NCBI GenBank assembly: GCA_027972325.1
Contig: JAPMOS010000070.1
Location: 128,466 to 192,465, forward strand
Source: Paratrimastix pyriformis
Taxonomy: Eukaryota; Preaxostyla; Paratrimastigidae
DNA length: 64,000 nt
Reading direction: 5' to 3'
Shown here: one piece after another, positions 25,701-36,246 of the stretch
Layout of the letters: every line of letters begins with the position of its first letter
How positions within the stretch are numbered: the first letter of the stretch is position 1
Translations under genes and position numbers: made by a program
The notes under the pieces: generated by a model
The model's database searches: none
Seen by the model: the letters and a program-made list of their open reading frames with translations, nothing else
Told to the model about the DNA's origin: nothing

Positions 25701-28700
25701 TTCATCGCCGGCGACGGCCGTGTCCCCGTCGCCAAGCGTCCGCTACCCCAGGCCTGACTACGGGACGCGCCCAGAAGCAGCGCGCCCCGACCTCCGGCCG
25801 GCCTCTGGTTCTGGGGGACCGAGCCGAGATGAGCAGGTCCAACCCGAGGATGAGAGCATCTTCGCGGGCGCCAGCTATATCTCGCTGCCTCCTGCCCGGA
25901 TGCTCTATTGGTGGCGGCTGGCGGGGCTTTTCATCGGAGCCGCCGCTTCTTCGTCCTGGTACGGCGGTCCGTCAGTTGTGGCTGCTGTCGCTTGCCATCG
26001 TCCTTCTTCGTTTTGCTTCGCACACTCCTTCACCGCGGCGGCATCCCTCTCGCTCCGCTTTCACTGCGACGACCCCGCCGACAGGCTACCCAACCGTCGT
26101 TTGGCTGGCCGTCCTCGCGCTCGCGGCCTTCTTGGTGCGGAAGCTGACGATCGTGGTCCTCGCCCCCTACCTCGTCTTCCCAGTGGCCATCTGGCTCTTC
26201 CAGGTTTGCTTCCCCGGGCTCCGTCATCCTCCTCCCCGGTCCCTCCGCCCTGTCGTTGTTGAATGAAACGGGTGCCCCTTCGTGAGGCAACAATGCCCAG
26301 GCGAACAAGACGTCCATTTGACCTGCTCGGTCTCTTTGGTCATGACCGCAGACGGACGTCCGGCTGGCGTGCTCGCTCCCGTTCGGGCTCTCCTGTGCCC
26401 TCTTTCCTTGCGCCCTTTGGGTGCGCACCTGGGGCGCCAAACCACGCGCCCACCGCCTCGTGGTCGGACACTACGTCGGGTTGGGTCCGCGAGCCCTTCC
26501 ATCCCTCTTGAATTCTGTGGGCCGCCGTATTGTTGAGGGACTGACTCACTGCTGACTTTGGCTGATCGTCTCAATGATGCGCAGTCGCCTTCTCGCTACC
26601 CCTCGCATGGCGCACGATCGGCATCCTGCCCGCGGTGACCTTCCTGTGGCTCATCATCGTCCCCCTCATCTCAGACTGTCTGTCGCGCGCTGGTCCCGTC
26701 ACTGCACACTCCATCTATCTTGTGCCCGTTAGCCCGTTTGCCACGCGAGGTTGTCCTCTTTGCGGCCCTGTGCTACGGCCTGGTCATGTGCATTATCAAT
26801 TCGTATGTCTGGTCGCTCTCCTTGTCCCTCTCCATCGGCCTGGGTCCGTCCCCACTCTCCTGCCCAATCCTTCATGACGATCCTCGACCTTGTTGAAGTT
26901 CTTGCCCTCTGGGGCACCTCGACACTCACGGCTGTCCTGCTCGCCACCCGCCGGGCCCCGGATCCCTTGGTCCACCGGCCCGCCCTGGTTCGCCGCGAGC
27001 GGAAGATCGTCCGGCCGCTGCGCATCCTGGCTGGCATCCTGGCGGTGCTCTGCTTCGCGGCCGGGTCCTGCGGCCTGCTGGCTGTTCCCACACACGGGGT
27101 CGCGCCCATTGTCGCTTTCGCCACTGCTCTCTGTCCGTCGCCCACCTTTGCCCTCTCGACCGATCCATCATCACCGTTCTCCCCCTCCCGCCTTCCAGCC
27201 CTAGGCTGCCTGGCTGCCATCCGAGGCTGGTCGCACGCTCTGCTGCTGGCCGCGTTGCCCTGCGCCATCGCCGCGGGTGTGGGGCTCGGTTGGGTTGGCC
27301 CTGCCACAACCGCTGGGGTTGCCCCCTGGTCACTCTTCGGCCTGCCCGCCCTTGGGGTGGCCCTCTGGGCCTGGGCAGGTCTGTCCGACTCTCGTGCGGT
27401 GGGCAGTAAAAAATGAGGGTTGTAAGGAGGAGGAGGAGACGTGAGGAAGGTGAGGGGCAGTGGGTGGGGAGTGCGAGCGTGTCCTCTCCGGTTTCGTTTT
27501 CACACCTGCATCGCCACCATTCGCCCCTCCCAGTCTCCGCCATGGTCCTGACCCATCCGGCAGTGGTGCGTCGCATTCTCGCCCGCTCGGCGACTTTTTC
27601 CTTTCGCACTCTGTTCCGTGCCATCCCCGATGCGTTTTCGCGCGCCCCACCGCCATCCGCGCCGCAGCCGCCACAGCCGGACAAGTCTCTGGCCCCCCAA
27701 GGTGCCCCGCCGGCACCATCTCGGCCACTCTACGCCGTGCTGACTCCTGGCCACTTGGCCATGGCCCTGCTGTGCCGCTCCGCGGCCTTTTTGGTGGCGG
27801 CTGGCTGGCCGCTGCTCTGGATCGATATGACATGGGTCCGGATCGCCCCCCGCTGTATAACAGCCTTTACACTCACCGTCCCTTCGTCAGGGCATCGCTA
27901 CGATCGTTGGCACGGGATTTTGGGTGGGCGCGCTGCTGACGTGGGAGGTTGTACTCCCTGCGGCGGCGGCGGTGCCCTTTCTCGCCCTGATGGGCTCCTG
28001 GGTCTGCTCTGCATGGGATACGCCCCGAGAGTGCCCTTCTTGTCCACCCCGCGGAGTTCCCATCCACGCCCGACCGCGCCCGACTGCCCTCTGAGCCACC
28101 GCCTGTCTCCTCTTGTCTAGGGCCTTTTCTCGGCTGTAGCCCCGTCGTCCGACGCTTGGGGCTGGGCGTCTCTTGTCCTCTTAATTCTGTGCTCGCTGTG
28201 CGCACCGTGCTTCGCCTTCGGAGGTCTGTCTGTCCAAACGCGTCCCATCATCCATCCTGACGCCGCCTATTCCTCCGTGCCCAGTCTTCCCACGGATCCG
28301 GATGTTCCCAACTTCGGGCATCCACAACGAGCAGGCCGCCGATCTCTTCGTGCTCTGGGCTCTGGTGGGCATTCGCGCCTACACCGTCACTCGGGGTCCG
28401 TCCTGGGCCCGACGTTCGCCTTTTGGATGTTCATTTTTTCCCCCTTGCAGGTTTCGCCCCACTGATTGTGGCCCTGCTCGTCGTTGGTGCGTCCTGGCAC
28501 ACCCGCGTGCCCTGGTTTCTCCTCTCAGGCCCAGCCCTTTTGGCCGTCTCTGCGCTGCCGCTGCATTGGGCCTTCGGCGACCCGGCCTGGGCTGGGTTCC
28601 CCTGGAGCGTCCGCTGGGTGACGGGTCTCCTGATGGCCTGTCTGGCCGTGGTCCTGTGGGCTGCCCTTCGGCCTCGCCCTGTGCGGCGCCTCACGTGCCC

Positions 28701-29968
28701 ACACTGGGTTTTCATCCCGGTGACAAGCCTCGTTCAAGCCACACCGGTTGCTCGGCCAGCCACCAATGTCCCGGGTCTCTTCGTGATCCCCATCCCGCAG
28801 AGCGGTCCACCGGCAGCCCAGCCTCTGGCCCCCCTCCCGCCGCCTGAGAAGGACGCAGCGCTCTTCAGGGACCATTCGACCTCGTCCCTGGAGACCGGGT
28901 CAGCATCATCCCTGTCGATGGCCCTGCCCGGGGCGGCACACCTCTCCCCTCCCCTGGCCGACAGCAGCCCTTGGCCCGTACCCGCCGGCCCCAGCGAACC
29001 CTCCAACATCAGCACGGACGGCCTTGTTCTTCCCTTCGCCGAGCCCGAACACCCGGCTATGCCACCCATCCTGCTGCCCTCTGCAGGCCCCCAACCACTG
29101 TCCCCCTCCTTCCATTCATTGGCGACGGCCACTCGCCGGTTTGCGACCTTCCCTTCACGGGACTCGTGTTTCAGCCCCGATCCTGCGCCCTTGGCCCCCG
29201 CGGTCCTCAACCGTCTGAGTGCTCGGTTCCCCCCGACTGCGCTGCCCTGGGGTTCGCTGGCGTCATCTCGGACCCCCCGATCTCCATCCGCTCCCTCCCT
29301 GGCGGACAGTTCCCTCTCACGCCGCAAGAGCATCTCCTCGCTGCCCCTCTCGGAGAGCTTCCACGAACCCATCTCTGAGGAGATGGCCAGTGGCGATGGG
29401 GCCACCGCTATGGCAGTGCCGCCTGCTCGCCCACCGCGAGCCGGTGACGAAGGCAGCGAGATGAGTGATCTCGATGGGCCGGCCCCACCGCTTGCGCCAG
29501 CCACAGCGCCCACCAGGTCGACGGCCCCCCCGCGGCGCCCCCGTGGCGGGTACAGACTGCAGGAACTCCAGCTCCCCGGCGGCGCCCAGCCCCCTCCGTC
29601 GCCGCTCTCCGAGACCTCGAGTGATTCTTCGCTCACCCTCGATGCTGGCGAGGAACCAGGCACCCCCACGGCTGGTTTGGGGCCGGCTCGCCTGCAGCAT
29701 CCCGTGCCCCGTCGGAGCGCACTCTACATGGCCCCAACGACAAAAGAAGCCCAACCCGCCGCCGAGGCGGGCCCACCTGCACGCGGGCGAGTTTTCATTC
29801 TCTTCTCGACTTCTCAGTCCCCTTCGGCCCCTGTCGCCACCAGGCTGCAGGCGGAGACCCCCGGCGGCGGGAACCGGGCTGGGTATCTTGGCCCCAGTTT
29901 CGAGGGGCTTCCACAGAAACTGCGCGACGTCTTCGCGTACTACCAATGGCTCTCGATCCGGTCAGCCC

Positions 29969-29999
<31 letters not shown>

Positions 30000-31235
30000 A
30001 CACACCACCACCCACCACCACCAGCCACCACCAGCCACCAGCCACCACCAGCCACCACCACCAGCCACCACCACCAGCCACCACCAGGCCACCACCAGCC
30101 ACCACCACCAGCCACCCGCCACCACCCGCCACCACCAGCCACCAGCCACCAGCCACCACCACCAGCCACCAGCCACCACCAGCCACCACCAGCCACCACC
30201 AGCCACCACCAGCCACCACCAGCCACCACCAGCCACCACCAGCCACCACCAGCCACCACCAGCCACCAGCCACCAGCCACCAGCCACCACCACCAGCCAC
30301 CACCCACCACCCACCAGCCACCGCCACCACCCGCCACCCGACCCACCACCAATCCCTTTTGGCATCCCCTCCATCTCTGTGGTTGGCCGCCTCTCTGTCT
30401 CGCACATTCATACACTCCGCACCTCGACAGATCTGTCCTCGGCCGGCCGCTGCTCGAAGAGACCTTCCTTCATCTGGTCGATGTGGCCTGCTTCGTGCAA
30501 CTGTCTGTGACCATCCCCCACTTCGTTCTCATCCACGTGATCTCCTCAGGTCTTGTGGCGTGGGCCTCATTGCATCGCACCCCGATGCCCTCTGGCTGAC
30601 CCCTGCCGTCGTTTCCCTCGTTGGTCTGCCGCTTTTCTGGCAGCTCTTTCATTCACTTCCCCAGGGCTTCTCTTCGGCGTTTGGGGCCTTCTGCAACCCC
30701 GAGTGTGGTGGTACGTGGTCATGGGCGCGGCGACCATCGTGGGTGGTCTGTCACTCGATTCTGCGCTTCTTCCCGACCGACTTTGTTCGATGCAGCCTGT
30801 TCGGCCTTCTTTGCCGTCGGGCTGCCGGCCAGTGTCATTGGTCCCACAGTCGGTTACGTGCTTGCTGCTGTCATGCTCGGTGTTGCACAATTCAGGTCTG
30901 CACCCTGGCCGCCCCCCCACTCTGATCTTGGCCGTCCTTTCCTCAGATTCCGATGGAGGCAGAGGCAGCGACCTCCTGCCCCTGTGGCCAGCCCTCCGCC
31001 TCCTCCGGCCAGTCCTCAACCCGTCTTGCCTCGCCCTCCTGCCGCCCCTTCCCCCCCCGCGACTACCCCCTCCCCTCTCCCGACCTGCCTGAGCCGGGCG
31101 CGCCACGCGTTCCAGCGCATCTTCGTGAGGGCTTTTTTCCTCGGCTCCTCATTTCTAGATTGTTTTCCCTTCTCCTTTTTATGCTTATCTCGAAATTCGT
31201 GTGGTCTCTCACGGTGGGTTCTCCCCCTTGAATGA
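16745..31235 (+). CDS. Very large polytopic membrane protein, family not recognised
   Basis: From ATG 16745 a long series of plus-strand exons each carries one or two strongly hydrophobic helices, separated by short introns and a few Pro/Ser-rich loops. Examples: FAIISGIILDC and LIALTIVALQAGTFL (16780-16890), ILAVLCCSAWISSMSAIIVW (~17150), VPLIVIYALQYIVIL (~17540), LPPLLVLLLVAGQIP (~17910), FLVFFLLYSFY (~18530), LMAALVYLLILLGCNL (~19920), VVLLALFACLVVVLALFVL (~22940), WLAVLALAAFLVRKL (~26100), ILAGILAVLCFAAGSCGLL (~27025), LIVALLVVGASW (~28460), VGLPASVIGPTVGYVLAAVM (~30830). A ~500-residue Ser/Pro-rich loop lies at 28690-29960. No conserved start or stop breaks the series, so I treat it as one gene, perhaps with more than 30 helices; it could be two or more. 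The end is uncertain (a stop at 31233 in one frame). Function unknown. The 3' part recurs at 35935-42127. Confidence 0.5.
25015..25172 (+). repeat. (GGC/GGT)n then (GGGT)n microsatellite in an intron
   Basis: GGCGGGC units, then GGT, then about 27 GGGT units, ending GGGTGATGGGTGATGG. On the sense strand this can form many G-quadruplexes. The homologous intron of copy B holds a different repeat. Confidence 0.95.
29966..30335 (+). repeat. C run, CA run and (AGCCACCACC)n array in an intron
   Basis: About 20 C, then (CA)n, then more than 250 bp of AGCCACC/AGCCACCACC units between the exons ending YYQWLSIR and starting near FLHLVDVACFVQL. Copy B has a much shorter, different repeat here. Confidence 0.95.
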
Positions 31236-31265
31236 GCTGATTGCACAACAGAGTCGCTCGCTCCC

Positions 31266-31746
31266 CACGAGACCCGGTGCGCTGCGGACGATGCAGGCTT
31301 GGGGGCAGAGGGTTTTGCCGGCTTGCCACGATGCCCTCGTCGTGCCCCCGCGCTCCGAGCACCAGAGGGACCCTTGCATGACTGCCCCGTGGAGGCAGCC
31401 AGAGCGGCTGCCAGCTGCTCGTAGTGGGCGGCCTTGCAGGCCGCCGCTTCCGCGTGATTCTCGTGCCTGGTCACGGGTAGATCGACCAGCCACCAGGCCC
31501 TTGCGCCTGGAGGGTGTGTCCCGCAGCCCCGCGGGCAGGGCCAGGGCCGCGATGATGCTGGGGCGTGCGGTTGGTGTTGGACAGGCCGTCGTGGCATGTC
31601 GCCCAGGGCTGCTTCCCTCAGAAGCGGTGGACGAACCAGCCAGTCGTGGCGAGATGTGGAAACGGTGGTACTGCGTGCAGTCGTTGAGAGGTGTGCGAGG
31701 TTCGCCTGCCCGTGATTGCGGACGGGCAGGTTCCTCCTCCTACCCC

Positions 31747-31777
<31 letters not shown>

Positions 31778-31821
31778 ATTCCCCTAGTTTCTGTTCTCCC
31801 GGCGCCCGGGCCAAGGCACGT

Positions 31822-31857
<36 letters not shown>

Positions 31858-32003
31858 TGCGGTTCCGGTTTCGTCTGAATTTCTCTTTCATCCCGCTGTT
31901 TTTCCGTGATGTCCGTGTCAAATCTTAAGAGGAGGACATCGTTGCGTGCCATGGGGCGAGCTCCTCTCGATAGCTGCGCGCGTGGTAGACCAACCTCAAC
32001 GGC
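31266..32003. other. Intergenic segment with two ~30-bp C homopolymers
   Basis: Unique sequence between the end of duplication copy A and the stop of the NTPase gene. Poly-C runs lie at ~31748-31777 and ~31823-31853. On the minus strand 31597-31270 is open and has a protein-like stretch (AAACKAAHYEQLAAALAAS), possibly an exon or broken gene fragment cut at the duplication edge; I could not assign it. Confidence 0.4.
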
Positions 32004-34273
32004 TCAGTCATCATCCTGCGCCATCTTCTCGGGGCCCTCGGAGCTCTCCTCCTCTTCCTTGTCCTTGGTAGGGTCCTTGGGGGCGGCCGCCGGCTTTCTC
32101 GGGCCCTCCTCGGGGACGGGACGGGGGCCGTTGGGGTTCTCGCAGGACAGACAAGTGCACCCGACCCCGTCTGCCGATGAGCACGGCCGTCGCGCTTTAT
32201 AGCAACGGCAGTAATTGTCTTTGCATCGGGTCTTCTTACAACCGCAGCTGCAGCAGGGTCGAAAAAATGAGATGGTCCAGGCAAAAAACAGAGAAGGAAG
32301 GACGGACGTCTTCGGCAGCTCGGCGGTGCTGTTGAGTTCGATCTCGACCAGGGTTGGGTTGTCATTCTCCCGGATGATCGAGGTAATCAGCCCGCAGTAG
32401 ACCCGCACACCCAGGCGATCAACAGCCTGGGACACGTCATCGGGGAGGGTGAGCCGCGAGCAGCTCTGATCGCTGTTGAAAACAAAAACTTGATGCACCA
32501 CCATGGGCGGTGGGGCGAGCACCGAGACGGAGGCGGCGGTGGCAGGGGTTGCTGGGATGGGGGTGGTGGTCGTGGCTGTGGCGGCGGCTTCAGCGCCCAT
32601 GCCCGAGTACAGGGACGTGACAATCCCCGTGAGCCGGGCCCATTCTTCCTCGAGGTACCACCGCAATGAATCGACGTGATTTCCAATCTTCGAGACGGTG
32701 ATCTGGTCCCCGACAAGATAGGCTGCTCAAAGGAACAGTCAGGGGGGCAAGGCAACTCGTCAGCCGATCAGTGGTGGGTGGGACAGTCAAACCTTCACGT
32801 TCCAGGAGCACCACCCGGATCATGTCGACGCGAGGGTGTCTGGGGTCGCAGGGACGAAAGATCAACAGGGCCGGGCGCTCCTTCACCCGGCGAATGTGCG
32901 GATCAAGGTCCTCGCCGGGCTGAAACAAGAACTCTTTCTGCGCCAGGGAAGCCGGGGCAAAAGGCGGCATCACGGAGCACAGTTGCCTGGTCAGTTGCAC
33001 GGGGGAATCCCTCACGAGGCGCTCCCGGGTATAGCCTTGTTCGGCCTCGGTGAGTTGTCCGTAGTCAGGGGGAAGGAGAGGACCCGGTCTTGTCTTGTTG
33101 TAGGCGTATTGCATGACGTAGCGATGGAGCGGCGAGATGATTCGCAAGGTCGTATCGTCGGAGTCCAGCATGAACCACCGCAGATCAACCTGTCCGGCAG
33201 AGGCAGGGAAAAGGGCGATCATCAGATCAAAGACGAAAAGTTTCTTTTCACCGGGGCGACGTTCCGACTGAGCGTCCTCCGTGGTGCGACGAACCGATTG
33301 AGTGTGCGACACTTCAATCTCGCTGCTGCCCTTGATGAACATGCTGTACAGTAGGTAGAGAAGCCTGAAGCTGTACTGCTTCAGCACAGCCATCATATCC
33401 GCGAGGAGGAATTGGACGAATCTCTGTGCCCCTGGGTAGGTGGGCGAGTCAATCTCGCCCGGGAGGGGTATGTCGTCGCTCGGAGCGTGCGCCTTGCGTG
33501 GGAACTGGATCGAAACGGACGCAGGGGGTTCCTGCATCCCGAGCAGGCAAGCAGCTGCGAACAGCGATCCCCCAACATAATGGTAGAGGCTCGTCACAGA
33601 TGGTTCTGCAAGGGGGGGGCCGAGCAAGCGCAGGTAGTAAGCAAAGGCGGTCAGGCCAACGTCAGGGTTAAAATCAGCCATGACCCGATTGTCTTGGCGA
33701 GAGTGCGAAGAGGGATCATAATTGGCGCCAGTTGAGGACGACGCCACGAGACGCAATCCAACCCCCCCCTGGATCAGGGTGCGGATCGTTCTGATGTGGG
33801 ATGGCTGCACTTGGTCCACAATCACGATGGAGTTCTCAGGGAAATCGCGGGGCAGGCTCGGCTCCTCGCGAAAATAGTAGACCTGAATAGGGCAGCAGGC
33901 ATGAAGGGAACAGGACGGGCGGGCAGACCCTTTGGTCGGGCCACTTCAGCTGGAGGGCGGCTGCCAAGATTTTGAGGGCCTGGCTCTTTCCCGAATATGG
34001 GGGTCCGCGCAGAAACACCGTCCATCCAATGATCGCCGCCGGACCCGAGGGCGTGGTTATCGGAGCAAACAGGTCAGAAAAAAACGCGAACAAATCCCGA
34101 ATCTGGGGAGAAAGTAAGATTCCTGTGGTCGTCATGTGTTTACCGGTGACATCCCGCAGAGTAGAATTGATGGGCGGCGAGTCGCGGAGATGAACGCACG
34201 AATCAGATTGCGCCAGCAAACCAAGGAGAGTATCTTCAACAAATTTGGGCAGCAGTTCGCCTGTGCGGGCCAT
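32004..34273 (-). CDS. P-loop NTPase with C-terminal CXC-like Cys-rich domain
   Basis: Minus-strand gene from ATG 34273-34271 to TGA 32006-32004. An in-frame exon as far up as 34528 could extend it. Walker A is GPPYSGKS (~34015). A short intron (GTCTG donor, CAG acceptor, ~33925-33880) joins VYYFREEP to the Walker B strand SIVIVDQ, followed by a sensor-like LRLVASSSTG. A ~350-residue helical region follows. The last exon ends with CSCGCKKTRCKDNYC and CTCLSCENPNG, a CXC/tesmin-like double Cys motif, then an acidic tail EEEESSEGPEKMAQDDD. The NTPase core vaguely resembles the Crinkler/RHS group of protist and fungal NTPases. CXC motifs are common in chromatin proteins and at the ends of transposon proteins. 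Function and family are therefore open. The middle 1145 bp is repeated in inverted orientation at 34790-35934. Confidence 0.55.
32721..33865 (-). repeat. Inverted repeat arm 1 (inside the NTPase gene)
   Basis: Reverse complement of 34790-35934. Both arms are 1145 bp with no length difference, and their translations are identical through the whole arm. This arm is continuous with coding sequence on both sides, so it is the source copy. Confidence 0.92.
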
Positions 34274-34789
34274 TTCCAGCAGTTGAAGGACGCGGTGGGG
34301 TTATGACGTTAAAACGGTCACGTTCCCTTCTTGAAGTTTTTCTCTCTCTCCGGCGTTTGTTTCTCTTATACCCCGGGCCAACACGTTTATCCTCATTCCG
34401 TTCCGCAGCAAACCCAATCCGGGGGAGGTGTCACGGCGGAAATGAACAGTAGACCCTCCCAGCTGCAAAATGACACGGACATGTCCGGACGGAAAGGTCT
34501 GGATCGGGGTGTTTTCACATGGTCTCATCAGTCCTTGCTACTTCCCAGAGGTTCCAAGGCTTCACCCCCCCGCCTGGACATCAAAGAGTCTGCCTTCATT
34601 CTACCCCAGCTCATTTGACGCTTTGTGAAGCTTGCAAATTTTCGCAGGATGAAATAGTCCTCGTTCAGCTGTTACGAGAAGCATTTGAATATCCGTTCGG
34701 ACCGAAAAAGGTCCAAGACCTCAACCCCATATGTGCGATTGCCAAAGATGTATACGGAATTGAGATCACTCTGTTGCAGGAACCGGTTG
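34274..34789. other. Upstream part of the spacer between inverted arms
   Basis: Unique sequence upstream of the NTPase start. On the + strand 34640-34790 there is a protein-like open stretch (VQLLREAFEYPFGPKK, ICAIAKDVYGIEITLL) that runs into arm 2; it may be an exon of a separate, broken gene. The minus strand 34528-34304 is open in the NTPase frame and may be its first exon. Confidence 0.4.
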
Positions 34790-35934
34790 GGAGCCGAGCC
34801 TGCCCCGCGATTTCCCTGAGAACTCCATCGTGATTGTGGACCAAGTGCAGCCATCCCACATCAGAACGATCCGCACCCTGATCCAGGGGGGGGTTGGATT
34901 GCGTCTCGTGGCGTCGTCCTCAACTGGCGCCAATTATGATCCCTCTTCGCACTCTCGCCAAGACAATCGGGTCATGGCTGATTTTAACCCTGACGTTGGC
35001 CTGACCGCCTTTGCTTACTACCTGCGCTTGCTCGGCCCCCCCCTTGCAGAACCATCTGTGACGAGCCTCTACCATTATGTTGGGGGATCGCTGTTCGCAG
35101 CTGCTTGCCTGCTCGGGATGCAGGAACCCCCTGCGTCCGTTTCGATCCAGTTCCCACGCAAGGCGCACGCTCCGAGCGACGACATACCCCTCCCGGGCGA
35201 GATTGACTCGCCCACCTACCCAGGGGCACAGAGATTCGTCCAATTCCTCCTCGCGGATATGATGGCTGTGCTGAAGCAGTACAGCTTCAGGCTTCTCTAC
35301 CTACTGTACAGCATGTTCATCAAGGGCAGCAGCGAGATTGAAGTGTCGCACACTCAATCGGTTCGTCGCACCACGGAGGACGCTCAGTCGGAACGTCGCC
35401 CCGGTGAAAAGAAACTTTTCGTCTTTGATCTGATGATCGCCCTTTTCCCTGCCTCTGCCGGACAGGTTGATCTGCGGTGGTTCATGCTGGACTCCGACGA
35501 TACGACCTTGCGAATCATCTCGCCGCTCCATCGCTACGTCATGCAATACGCCTACAACAAGACAAGACCGGGTCCTCTCCTTCCCCCTGACTACGGACAA
35601 CTCACCGAGGCCGAACAAGGCTATACCCGGGAGCGCCTCGTGAGGGATTCCCCCGTGCAACTGACCAGGCAACTGTGCTCCGTGATGCCGCCTTTTGCCC
35701 CGGCTTCCCTGGCGCAGAAAGAGTTCTTGTTTCAGCCCGGCGAGGACCTTGATCCGCACATTCGCCGGGTGAAGGAGCGCCCGGCCCTGTTGATCTTTCG
35801 TCCCTGCGACCCCAGACACCCTCGCGTCGACATGATCCGGGTGGTGCTCCTGGAACGTGAAGGTTTGACTGTCCCACCCACCACTGATCGGCTGACGAGT
35901 TGCCTTGCCCCCCTGACTGTTCCTTTGAGCAGCC
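34790..35934 (+). repeat. Inverted repeat arm 2, truncated copy of the NTPase middle
   Basis: Inverted copy of 32721-33865. It lacks the Walker A exon and the Cys-rich C-terminus. It runs without a stop straight into intron sequence of the duplicated membrane gene at 35935, giving a chimeric open frame that should not be read as a real gene. Confidence 0.92.
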
Positions 35935-36059
35935 AAATTGAGGCCGCGCCAAGGCAAACGGGGTGGGGGGTGGGGGGGGGGGGGACCGACAGTCAGTCCC
36001 TGCACACCGACTTGGGCGGAACCCACCAGGGCCGGCCTTGGCACGACAATGCAGAATTG

Positions 36060-36246
36060 GGGTGGCGGGTCGCGGCGGGTGGCGGCGGGTGGCGGCGGGT
36101 GGCGGCGGGTGGCGGCGGGTGGCGGCGGGTGGCGGCGGGTGGCGGCGGGTGGCGGCGGGTGGCGGCGGGTGGAGGGTGGCGGGTGGAGGGTGGAGGGTGG
36201 CGGGTGGGTCAGGGGGGGGGGGGTGGGGGGGGGGGGGGGGGGGGGC
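36060..36246 (+). repeat. (GGCGGGTGGC)n minisatellite and G runs in copy B intron
   Basis: About ten near-perfect copies of a G-rich decamer, then GGGT-like units and G runs. It occupies the same intron as the (GGGT)n array of copy A at 25015-25172. Confidence 0.95.

Larger units (their letters stand above)
24824..31265 (+). repeat. Segmental duplication, copy A (intact 3' part of the membrane gene)
   Basis: Matches 35935-42127 almost base for base outside two repeat-bearing introns. It starts at AAATTGAGGCC in an intron and ends at GAGTCGCTCGCTCCC. This copy keeps the frame through the exon FLVAAGWPLLWIDM and through the long Ser/Pro loop, so it is the functional one. Confidence 0.9.

Noticed and set aside
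29795-30415. Trp/Gly-rich minus-strand frames (WWLVVAGGG)
   Set aside because: Complement of the AGCCACCACC array; low complexity with no flanking gene.
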